From Sphingobium lactosutens (lineage in GTDB: Bacteria > Pseudomonadota > Alphaproteobacteria > Sphingomonadales > Sphingomonadaceae), in NCBI RefSeq assembly GCF_013393185.1, contig NZ_QJQX01000039.1:1-64000 (forward strand): DNA of 64,000 bases, written 5' to 3'. The notes under the pieces were generated by a model. It saw nothing but the letters and a program-made list of their open reading frames with translations, ran no database searches and had not been told where the DNA came from. The position numbers and the translations under genes were made by a program. Shown one piece after another: positions 17,588 to 24,568 of the stretch. The first letter of the stretch is position 1, and every line of letters begins with the position of its first letter.

Positions 17588-18643
17588 ATGTTGGCTGCGA
17601 TATGTCATGGGAAGAAGGATTTGCGGGTGGAATCCCGTGCGGAGCCGGCGCTGGCCGCCGATGAGGTCCGGGTCGGCGTCGCCTATGGCGGCATTTGCGG
17701 GTCGGACATGCACTATTATCATCGCGGTGCCGTAGGCGACTTTGCGGTGCGCGAGCCGATGGCATTGGGCCATGAAATTTCCGGCGTCGTGCTGGAGGTC
17801 GGATCGGCCGTCACCCATGTCGAACCGGGCATGAAGGCCGCGCTCGACCCCAGCCGCCCCTGCCTCACCTGCGACTATTGCCGCGCCGGCCGCATGAATC
17901 TCTGCACCGACATGATGTTCCTGGGCAGCGCCGGCCGTTTTCCCCATGTGCAGGGCGGCTTTGCGCAAACCCTGATTCTGCGCGGCGACCAGATCATCCC
18001 GGTCCCGGCCGATGCCGACCTGCTCGCTTTGTCGGTCGCCGAACCGCTGTCGATCGGCCTTCACGCCGTGAACCGCGCCGGCCCGCTGATGGGCAAGCGC
18101 GTCATCATCACCGGCTCCGGCCCGATCGGCCTGCTGACCGCGCGCTGTGCGATCCATGCCGGCGCGATCGAAGTGGTCTGCACCGATGTCGAGGATGCTG
18201 CGCTCGCCGTCGCCCGCGAACGCATGAACGCCACCCGCACCATCAATGTGGCGACCGATCCCGACGCGCTGGCCACCTATGCCAGTCCCGCCGGCCATTT
18301 CGACGTCGCGTTCGAAGCCTCCGGCGCACCGTCCGCCCTGCTCTCGCTCTTCCCCATCGTCCGGCGCGGCGGCCGCATCGTCCAGGTCGGCATGCTTCCC
18401 CCCGGCACCGCCCCGATCCCGGTCAACCCGTTGCAATCGCGCGAGATCGAGTTTGTCGGCGCCTTTCGCGCCAATGGCGAGTTTCGCCTCGCCGTCGACC
18501 TGATCGTCAGCGGCGCGATCGACGTTTCGCCGATCCTGTCGGGCACCTTCCCGCTGGAACAATCGGTCGACGCCTTTGAACAGGCCGGCGACCGCTCGCG
18601 CTTCGTCAAACTGCACATCGCCATCAACAAGGATATCCTGTGA
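17588..18643 (+). CDS. idnD: L-idonate 5-dehydrogenase-like zinc dehydrogenase
   Basis: A 351-residue zinc-dependent medium-chain dehydrogenase of the L-idonate 5-dehydrogenase/sorbitol dehydrogenase group, oxidising L-idonate to 5-ketogluconate. Catalytic zinc ligands are in GGICGSDMHYYHRG and LGHEISG, the structural zinc Cys set in CLTCDYCRAGRMNLC, and the NAD motif in VIITGSGPIGLLTAR. The ATG at 17588 follows AAAGGAGAG; an in-frame ATG at 17558 lies over the operator and lacks a site. It is divergent from idnO and heads the operon that continues with a small dimeric-fold protein, the LacI regulator, a beta-hydroxyacid dehydrogenase, gluconokinase and MFS genes. Substrate assignment is by family and context. 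Confidence 0.88.
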   Translation: MLAAICHGKKDLRVESRAEPALAADEVRVGVAYGGICGSDMHYYHRGAVGDFAVREPMALGHEISGVVLEVGSAVTHVEPGMKAALDPSRPCLTCDYCRAGRMNLCTDMMFLGSAGRFPHVQGGFAQTLILRGDQIIPVPADADLLALSVAEPLSIGLHAVNRAGPLMGKRVIITGSGPIGLLTARCAIHAGAIEVVCTDVEDAALAVARERMNATRTINVATDPDALATYASPAGHFDVAFEASGAPSALLSLFPIVRRGGRIVQVGMLPPGTAPIPVNPLQSREIEFVGAFRANGEFRLAVDLIVSGAIDVSPILSGTFPLEQSVDAFEQAGDRSRFVKLHIAINKDIL

Positions 18644-18975
18644 TTACGCGCACCGCCATTTTCGAAGGCACGATCAAACCGGGCTATGAGGATCGCTTCC
18701 GTGACGAAGTCCGCACCCGCCTCGCCCCTCTCTGGAGCCAGTTCCCCCAAGCCAGCAATGTCCGCCTCTTCTTCGTCGATCAGGTCGATGACGGCGCGCC
18801 GCCGATCGCGATGATGCAGCAGGTCGACTATCCCTCGCTCGCCGCGCTGGAAGAAGCGCTGGCCTCGCCTATCCGCACCCAGGCCCGCGCCCTCACGCTG
18901 GAATTGCTGGAGATGTTCGAGGGGCGTTTCTACCACACCATCAGCGGCGGCAACGCAGTGGCCGCAACCGCCTGA
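18640..18975 (+). CDS. Small EthD/ABM-like alpha-beta barrel protein
   Basis: A 111-residue protein starting at a GTG that overlaps the idnD stop (GTGA). The pattern (RTAIFEGTIKPGYEDRFRDE, then FFVDQVDDGAPPIAMMQQVD and YPSLAALEEALASPIRTQA) resembles the small dimeric alpha-beta barrel (EthD/antibiotic monooxygenase-like) proteins often encoded beside sugar dehydrogenases in this group. No catalytic motif stands out. Translational coupling to idnD suggests an accessory role in the same pathway, perhaps in handling a lactone or an anomer, but the function is unknown. Confidence 0.65.
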   Translation: MITRTAIFEGTIKPGYEDRFRDEVRTRLAPLWSQFPQASNVRLFFVDQVDDGAPPIAMMQQVDYPSLAALEEALASPIRTQARALTLELLEMFEGRFYHTISGGNAVAATA

Positions 18976-19020
18976 CGCTGATATGCGACTAGGATCGCAG
19001 CCATCAGGAAAGCCCCGCCC

Positions 19021-20103
19021 ATGAGCCGTCTCCCCCGCGAAACCACCGCCGCCACCGAGCCGAAACCCGGCCGGCGCGCGTCCCAGCGCCCGACCATCCG
19101 CGACGTGTCGCGGCTGGCCGGCGTGTCGCGCATGACGGTGTCGCGGGTGCTGAGCGATCCCGAACTGGTCCTGCCGACCACGCGGGACAAAGTGCTGAAG
19201 GCCGTCGCCGACCTCGGCTACGTACCCGACAAGACCGCCGGCAGCCTGTCCAGCCGCCGCACCGGCTTCATCGCGCTGATGCTCCCGACGCTGACCAACG
19301 CCAACTTCGCCGCGGTCGCCCATGGCCTGACGGAGGCATTGCGAGAGGCCAATTATCACCTGCTGATCGCCTATACCGACTATGACATGGCGGAGGAGGA
19401 ACGGCAGCTTTTGAACCTGCTCGCTCGCCGGCCCGAAGCCATCGTGCTGACCGGGGCGATGCACCGGCGCAATGCGTCGCGCATGCTGATGGCCGCCGAC
19501 GTGCCGGTGGTGGAGATTGCCGACCTGCCCAGCCAGCCGATCGAACATGCGATCGGCTTTTCCAACTATCAGGTCGGCCGCACCGCCGCCCGCTACCTGC
19601 TCGATCGCGGCTTCACCCGCATCGGCGCGCTGGCCGCTTCGCCCGACGGCGAAGTCACCGACCATCGCGGCGAAGAGCGCATGCGCGGGTTCGAGGATGA
19701 ACTGCGCCTCGCCCGCCTGCCCACCGACGCCGTGCTGCGCCATGGCAGCGCCCCGGTCAGCTTCCACCATGGCGCCACCGCCTTCCGCGCTTTAGTGGAG
19801 GCACAGCCGGATATCGAGGCGATCTTCGCCGTGTCCGACCTCTCCGCCGTCGGCGCGGTAATGGAGGCGCAGCGCATGAACCTCCGTATCCCAGAAGACA
19901 TCTCCATCATGGGCTTCGGCGATTTCGAAATCGGGCGGGAGATCAATCCCGCCCTCACCACCATCCATGTCGACTTTCGCGCGCTGGGGCTTCGCACCGG
20001 CAAGATGCTGGTCGACATGCTCGCCAGCGATGCCACCCCGGCCCCGTCCGTCGTCGACGTGGGCCTGCGCATCGTGGAGCGGGCCTCCATCAAGGATAAA
20101 TAA
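19021..20103 (+). CDS. LacI-family regulator (GntR/IdnR-like)
   Basis: A 360-residue LacI-type repressor. The DNA-binding domain is at residues about 24-75 (TIRDVSRLAGVSRMTVSRVL, with a GYVPDKTAGSLSSRR hinge), followed by a periplasmic-binding-protein-like sensor (TGFIALMLPTLTNANFA, DLSAVGAVMEAQRMNLRIPE, DISIMGFGDFEIGREINPAL). This is the architecture of GntR/IdnR, which senses gluconate or related acids. It is co-directional with idnD and the gluconokinase. The repeated TGATATCGGTCCCA-type sites upstream of idnO, idnD, the TonB receptor and the alcohol dehydrogenase are its most likely operators; that link is inferred. Confidence 0.9.
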   Translation: MSRLPRETTAATEPKPGRRASQRPTIRDVSRLAGVSRMTVSRVLSDPELVLPTTRDKVLKAVADLGYVPDKTAGSLSSRRTGFIALMLPTLTNANFAAVAHGLTEALREANYHLLIAYTDYDMAEEERQLLNLLARRPEAIVLTGAMHRRNASRMLMAADVPVVEIADLPSQPIEHAIGFSNYQVGRTAARYLLDRGFTRIGALAASPDGEVTDHRGEERMRGFEDELRLARLPTDAVLRHGSAPVSFHHGATAFRALVEAQPDIEAIFAVSDLSAVGAVMEAQRMNLRIPEDISIMGFGDFEIGREINPALTTIHVDFRALGLRTGKMLVDMLASDATPAPSVVDVGLRIVERASIKDK

Positions 20104-20104
20104 G

Positions 20105-20986
20105 ATGCAGCTTGCGGTCATCGGCGTGGGTGTCATGGGATCGGCGATCGCCGGCCGCCTGCTGGACAGCGGGGCCACTCTTCACCTCTACGACCGCGAT
20201 CCTGCGCAGATGGCGCCGCTGGTCGCACGCGGCGCGATCGCCGCCGCCAGCGCGCGCGAAGCGACCGCCAGCGCAGACCATGTCATCATCAGCCTGAACA
20301 GCGCCGCCATCGTCGAACAGGCCGTCTTCGGGCCAGACGGCGTCGCGCAGGCGGCGGACGCCAGCAAGCTCCTCATCGACATGTCCAGCATCGACGCCGG
20401 TCGCACCGCCACCATGGCGCAGCGGCTGCGGGAAGAAACCGACATGGGCTGGGTCGATGCGCCTTTGTCGGGTGGCGCGCCCGCCGCCGCACAGGGGAAA
20501 CTCACGCTGATGGTCGGCGGCACGACGGAGGATTTCGCCCGCGCCCGCAATGTGCTGGATCATCTTTCCACCAACATCACCCTGTTCGGGCCGCCGGGCG
20601 CGGGCCAGACGGTGAAACTGATCAATCAGATCCTCTGCGCCAATTACTTCATGGCCGTCGCCGAAGCGGTCCGCTTTGCCGAAGCCCATGGCGTCGACGC
20701 CACGCTGATCCCCGCCGCACTGGCCGGCGGCCGCGCCGACAGCCGCATCCTTCAGGAATATATGGCGAAAATGGCCCGGCGCGATTACACGCCGACCGGC
20801 CGGATCGACAATATGCTGAAAGATCTGGAGACGGTGCAGGCCTCCGCGCTGGCCACCCGCACGCCGTTGCCCGTCACCTCGCTGATCGCCGACCTGCACC
20901 GCATCGCCGTAGCCGGCGGCCTCGGCCCGGCGGACAGTGCCGCCTATATGCGCCTGTTCGACATGGATGGGGAGCAGCCGGCATGA
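20105..20986 (+). CDS. NAD(P)-dependent beta-hydroxyacid dehydrogenase
   Basis: A 293-residue protein of the 3-hydroxyisobutyrate dehydrogenase/tartronate semialdehyde reductase family. The cofactor motif is LAVIGVGVMGSAIAGRLL; the substrate loop is WVDAPLSGGAPAAAQGKLTL and the catalytic Lys is in GAGQTVKLINQILCANYF. The ATG at 20105 lies one base after the regulator stop. It overlaps the gluconokinase gene by four bases. Within this operon it probably handles a sugar-acid breakdown product such as tartronate semialdehyde or a related beta-hydroxy acid; the exact substrate is open. Confidence 0.9.
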   Translation: MQLAVIGVGVMGSAIAGRLLDSGATLHLYDRDPAQMAPLVARGAIAAASAREATASADHVIISLNSAAIVEQAVFGPDGVAQAADASKLLIDMSSIDAGRTATMAQRLREETDMGWVDAPLSGGAPAAAQGKLTLMVGGTTEDFARARNVLDHLSTNITLFGPPGAGQTVKLINQILCANYFMAVAEAVRFAEAHGVDATLIPAALAGGRADSRILQEYMAKMARRDYTPTGRIDNMLKDLETVQASALATRTPLPVTSLIADLHRIAVAGGLGPADSAAYMRLFDMDGEQPA

Positions 20987-21477
20987 CCCGCGCCATCGTG
21001 GTGATGGGCGTAGCGGGCTGCGGCAAGTCGACCCTGGGTCGCGCTCTCGCCCAGCATCTCGGTTGGTCCTTCGTGGAGGGCGACCTTTGCCATCCGGCCG
21101 AAAATGTCGCCCGCATGACCGCCGGCTTGCCCCTGGACGACGCAGCGCGCCTGCCCTTCCTGCGCAATGTCGCCACGGCGCTAGCCGCATCGCATAATGG
21201 CGCCGTTGCCTCCTGCTCCGCGCTCAAGCGCGACTATCGCGACCTGATCCGCCGGCAGGTGGGCGACGTGCTGTTCACCCTGCCCCGTCTGTCGCGCGCC
21301 GATCTGGAACGGCGCATGGCGCAACGGCCCGGCCATTTCATGCCGACCTCCCTGCTCGACAGCCAGCTTGCCACGCTGGAACCGCCCGACCCGGACGAGC
21401 GGGCGTTGATCATCGACGGCAATCTGCCCGTCGCCGAACAGGTCCGCCAGATCGAAGCCGCGCTGCAATATTCATAA
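20983..21477 (+). CDS. gntK: Gluconokinase
   Basis: A 164-residue GntK-type gluconokinase that phosphorylates D-gluconate to 6-phosphogluconate for the Entner-Doudoroff or pentose phosphate route. The P-loop is at residues 9-17 (GVAGCGKST), followed by the family motifs FVEGDLCHPAENVARM, PLDDAARLPFL and SCSALKRDYRDLIR, and the C-terminal HFMPTSLLDSQLATLEPP. The length is standard. GDLCH replaces the usual GDxxH form with no expected loss. The overlap with the preceding gene (ATGA) shows it belongs to the idnD operon, making gluconate the convergence point of the pathway. Confidence 0.93.
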   Translation: MTRAIVVMGVAGCGKSTLGRALAQHLGWSFVEGDLCHPAENVARMTAGLPLDDAARLPFLRNVATALAASHNGAVASCSALKRDYRDLIRRQVGDVLFTLPRLSRADLERRMAQRPGHFMPTSLLDSQLATLEPPDPDERALIIDGNLPVAEQVRQIEAALQYS

Positions 21478-21517
21478 GGAGGCTGACGTCGCCAGCCCGC
21501 AAGACGAGAGGATGACC

Positions 21518-22867
21518 ATGGCCCTGATGCCCCAGCCGGACATCGCCGCCCCCGACGCCACCGACCAGCGCCCATGGCCGAACCCGCGCCGGGCCTGGAC
21601 CGTGGCGCTTTTGCTGTCGCTCGCCTCGATCGCGTCGCAGTTCGACCGGGTCGTCCTCAACCTGACCGTCGAACCGGTGAAGGCGGAATTTGGCCTCGAC
21701 GACACCAGCTTCGCGCTGTTGCAGGGGGTGGCGTTCGGCATCTTCTACACGCTGGGCGCGGTGCCGCTCGGCCGCCTCGCCGACCGCTATGAGCGGCGGA
21801 TCGTATTGGGCATCAGCCTCTTTTTCTTCAGCCTCGCCTCCATGGCGTCGGGCCTGTCCCGCAACTTCTCCCAACTTTTCCTTTCGCGCGTCGCGGTCGG
21901 CTGCGGCGAAGCCAGCGTCACGCCCAGCGGCCTTTCGCTGCTCAGCGACCTCTTCCCGCCCGAAAAGCTCGGCCGCGCCGTCAGCGTCTTTTTCCTGAGC
22001 GCTCCATTCGGCATCGGCCTTGCCTTCATGGCCGGGGGCAAGCTGCTCCAGTCGCTCACCGAACGCTGGCATGGCACCGGCCTGCCCTTTGGCCTGGAAC
22101 CCTGGCAGGCGGCCTTCCTGATTGTCGGCGCGCCCGGCCTGCTGCTCGCGCCGCTACTGCTGTTCATGAAGGAGCCGGAACGGCGCGGCCCCGGCGGCAC
22201 GACCCCGCTCACCATCGCCGAAGTGCTGGGCGTCATCCGCGCCCGCCGCCGCGCGCTGGTGCTGATGTTCGCCGGCTTCTCGATGGTGACGGTGGTGAAC
22301 TTCGCATACAATGTCTGGACGCCCGCGCTGTTCGCCCGCGTCTATGGCTGGACCCCGGCGCAGGTCGGCATCGGCTTTGGCCTTATCATGATGATCTGCG
22401 GCACGGGCGGTACCTATTTCGCCGGCTGGCTCAGCGACCGGCTGACCCGTGCCGGCCATGTCGACGCGCATCTGCGCGTCGCCGCCTTCGGCTTCCTCGC
22501 CTGTGGCGTCTTCGGCACGCTCGCCCCATTGATGCCCAACGCCTGGGCCGCGCTGGCGCTGATCGCGCCGGCCATGTTCCTCAGCTGCATGCCCGTCCCC
22601 TGCGCCGGCACCGCGCTGCAACTCATCCTCCCCAACCGCGCGCGGGGCCAGGTGACGGCGCTCTACATCATGGTGATCTCGCTGGTCGGCATCGGCATCG
22701 GCCCGGTGGTGATCGGCTTCATGACCGACCATCTCTTCACCGCCCCCACCGACATCCGCTATTCCCTCGCCATCGTCGTCGGCTGCGCCGCCCCGATCAT
22801 GTGTGGCCTGCTGCTGCTGGCACTGAAGCCGTACAGGGCGCTAAGGCTGGCGGGGCTGGAGGGATAG
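21518..22867 (+). CDS. MFS transporter (spinster-like branch), probable sugar-acid importer
   Basis: A major facilitator transporter of about 449 residues with about 12 hydrophobic segments. Motif A is seen as GRLADRYERRIVLG after FGIFYTLGAVPL, and the region FDRVVLNLTVEPVKAEFGLD is typical of the Spns-like branch common in sphingomonads. I prefer the ATG at 21518, six bases after GAGAGG, over the ATG at 21512 that abuts it. It is the last gene of the idnD-gntK operon, 40 bp after gluconokinase, so import of idonate, gluconate or a related acid is the likely role. Substrate is inferred from context only. Confidence 0.88.
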   Translation: MALMPQPDIAAPDATDQRPWPNPRRAWTVALLLSLASIASQFDRVVLNLTVEPVKAEFGLDDTSFALLQGVAFGIFYTLGAVPLGRLADRYERRIVLGISLFFFSLASMASGLSRNFSQLFLSRVAVGCGEASVTPSGLSLLSDLFPPEKLGRAVSVFFLSAPFGIGLAFMAGGKLLQSLTERWHGTGLPFGLEPWQAAFLIVGAPGLLLAPLLLFMKEPERRGPGGTTPLTIAEVLGVIRARRRALVLMFAGFSMVTVVNFAYNVWTPALFARVYGWTPAQVGIGFGLIMMICGTGGTYFAGWLSDRLTRAGHVDAHLRVAAFGFLACGVFGTLAPLMPNAWAALALIAPAMFLSCMPVPCAGTALQLILPNRARGQVTALYIMVISLVGIGIGPVVIGFMTDHLFTAPTDIRYSLAIVVGCAAPIMCGLLLLALKPYRALRLAGLEG

Positions 22868-22876
22868 GTCAGATAT

Positions 22877-23358
22877 CTTCCCCCCTCCCTGAAAGGGAGG
22901 GACCGGGGGTGGGTAGGCACGCGAAGCGTGCCTTGATACCATCGCCCTTATGCGCCGCGTTCCAGAACATAGACCGCCAATGCCCGCGCCCTGCGAAACG
23001 GCCAGACCGACGCGGAACGGCTGATATGGAAACAACTATCTCGCTACCGGCCGCGCTTTACCCGGCAACTTGTCGTCGGTCCCTATATAGTGGACATGGC
23101 TTGCCGCACTGCAAAGCTGGCGCTGGAGTTTGATGGCTCCCAGCATGGTGATGCCCAAGCCTATGATGCACACCGCACGGCCTTTCTCGAAGAAGCCGGC
23201 TGGACGGTTCTGCGATTCTGGAACAGCGACGTGTTTGAAAATCTGGACGGTGTGCTGTCTGTGATACTGAATAAGACCGCCGAGTGCCTCGGCGGCGCCC
23301 ACCCCCAGCCTTCGACAGAGTCACGTGCCTCTGTCGAACCTTTCAGGGAGGGGAGAAG
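22877..23358. repeat. Inverted GC-rich repeat arms flanking a DUF559 gene
   Basis: CTTCCCCCCTCCCTGAAAGG at 22877-22896 and its inverted copy at 23339-23358 match at 19 of 20 bases. Inside each arm lies GGGGGTGGG (22905-22913, and inverted near 23299-23307). The left arm is itself a hairpin (CCCTCCCT/AGGGAGGG). The pair brackets the DUF559 reading frame, giving a unit of about 480 bp. Confidence 0.7.
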
Positions 23359-23371
23359 AAGAGCCGACTGA
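22950..23371 (+). pseudogene. DUF559 (Vsr-like endonuclease fold) gene with an early frameshift
   Basis: From the ATG at 22950 the frame reads MRRVPEH and then leaves the family sequence. From 22973 another frame reads TANARALRNGQTDAERLIWK, then RFTRQLVVGPYIVDMACRTA and LALEFDGSQHGDAQAYDAHR, WTVLRFWNSDVFENLDGV, the DUF559 domain. Just upstream of 22973 that frame has TAG. A one-base deletion around 22968-22972 would account for it. DUF559 proteins resemble very-short-patch repair endonucleases; their role is not established. The C-terminus runs into the flanking repeat. The rest of the intergenic region (23372-23539) holds nothing recognisable. Inactive unless translated from an internal GTG at 23090, which would lose a third of the domain. 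Confidence 0.7.
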
Positions 23372-23539
23372 CGGCCAATCCTGTCCTACTCCCACCCAAT
23401 CTGCTATCCCAGCCCCCGCTCTTTCCCATCGTCCGCACCCGCACCCCGCCACGACATAAAATGTCCAACATTTGTTCTGAAATGTCGCATTTAGCGGGAA
23501 ATGTGCGAAGTTAAGCGCCGGCTTTCCTACAACAGGCAC

Positions 23540-23574
23540 AAAAAAGCCCGATCGCGTGCAGTCGACCGGGCTTC
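23540..23574 (-). terminator. Rho-independent terminator of the lyase-like gene
   Basis: On the minus strand AAGCCCGGTCGACTGC pairs with the following GATCGGGCTT and runs into TTTTTT, about 20 bp after the stop at 23595. It ends the operon made of the TonB receptor and the PEP-mutase-like gene. Confidence 0.8.
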
Positions 23575-23594
23575 CAGGGGAGAGGGATTAAGCC

Positions 23595-24539
23595 TTAAAG
23601 GCGATCGTCGATCGAGGAGCGGACGAAGCCTTCAGGGAAGTCTTCGACCTGATTGCCGACGATCGTATATTCCTTGGCGCGACCCGAAAAACGGCCTTCC
23701 AGTTCCATATAGCTTTGCGGATCGAACAGCGGCGTGGCGCTCATGCCCATGATGCCGGTCGCGTCGACCTTCTCGCAGGTATAGTCGCAACCCTGCTGGG
23801 CGAAATTGCGGATGCCATGTTCCAGCATCCCGTCCATCGCGGCCTTCAGCGTATAGTGCATCGTCATCATGTTGAAGCCGAGCGGATGGATCTGGTCCAC
23901 CGTCACCGCCGGCTTGCCGTTGATGTTGCGCACGTCGGGGAACATCTTCCACCCCGGCACCTTGGACGAGACATATTGCGCGTGGGCCAGCGTGCCGATC
24001 TTGACCACGGTGGTCATCTTCGCACCCAGTTCATGCGCCAGCCGCATCCGCTCGCAGCCTTCGTCCATCTGCGTTTCCGGGTCGGCATTGGTCCGCGCGA
24101 TCAGGAAGCAGTTGGTGCCTTCCAGCGCCGCGAGCGCCGCCCGCACCTTTTCCAGATAGCGTTCGCGCGGCAGCAGGCCGGTGGATTCCTCCATATCGTC
24201 GGCATCCTCCAACTGGAGCGCGGTCGCGCCCGCCATCGCCATGCGCCGGGCGCTGCGATAGACGGCCAGCGGCCCGCCAAAACCATCCTCGATATCGGCG
24301 GCCAGCGGAATGGGCGATGTCTGGCTGATGCGGCTGGTGATCCATTCCACATCGGTCAGGTTGCTGAAACCATAGTCGATCACGCCGTTCATCGCGATCG
24401 ACACTTCGCCGCCCGACAGCATCATCGCTTCGAAGCCGACCATCTCCACCGCCCGCGCCGACGCACAGTCGTAGACGCAGGGGGCGACGATGCATTTGTC
24501 GCTGGTTTCGAGCAGTTGTTGCAGAGACTTTTTTGCCAT
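23595..24539 (-). CDS. Isocitrate lyase/PEP mutase superfamily protein
   Basis: A 314-residue (beta/alpha)8 enzyme of the isocitrate lyase/PEP mutase superfamily. The N-terminal CVYDCASARAVEMVGFEAMM, the Mg-binding AADIEDGFGG, the ALQLEDADD strand and the FLIARTNADPE segment fit. Where true isocitrate or methylisocitrate lyases carry the K-(K/R)-C-G-H loop with the catalytic Cys, this protein reads DMEESTGLLPRERYLEKVR, with no Cys. It is therefore more like the non-lyase or decarboxylase branches; the reaction is unknown. It lies 29 bp downstream of a TonB receptor, in the same operon, under a probable LacI-type operator, so a role in breaking down the imported sugar-acid-related compound is likely. 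Confidence 0.8.
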   Translation of the reverse strand: MAKKSLQQLLETSDKCIVAPCVYDCASARAVEMVGFEAMMLSGGEVSIAMNGVIDYGFSNLTDVEWITSRISQTSPIPLAADIEDGFGGPLAVYRSARRMAMAGATALQLEDADDMEESTGLLPRERYLEKVRAALAALEGTNCFLIARTNADPETQMDEGCERMRLAHELGAKMTTVVKIGTLAHAQYVSSKVPGWKMFPDVRNINGKPAVTVDQIHPLGFNMMTMHYTLKAAMDGMLEHGIRNFAQQGCDYTCEKVDATGIMGMSATPLFDPQSYMELEGRFSGRAKEYTIVGNQVEDFPEGFVRSSIDDRL

Positions 24540-24568
24540 GTGCTTGCCAATTTCCCTTGTTGAAACAC

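Noticed and set aside
18277..19770. A 497-codon minus-strand frame opposite the idnD end and the LacI gene
   Set aside because: It runs across three clear plus-strand genes and contains no recognisable motif.
22884..22902. Hairpin CCCTCCCT/AGGGAGGG as terminator of the MFS operon
   Set aside because: No T run follows, and the same sequence recurs inverted at 23339, so it is better explained as a repeat arm.
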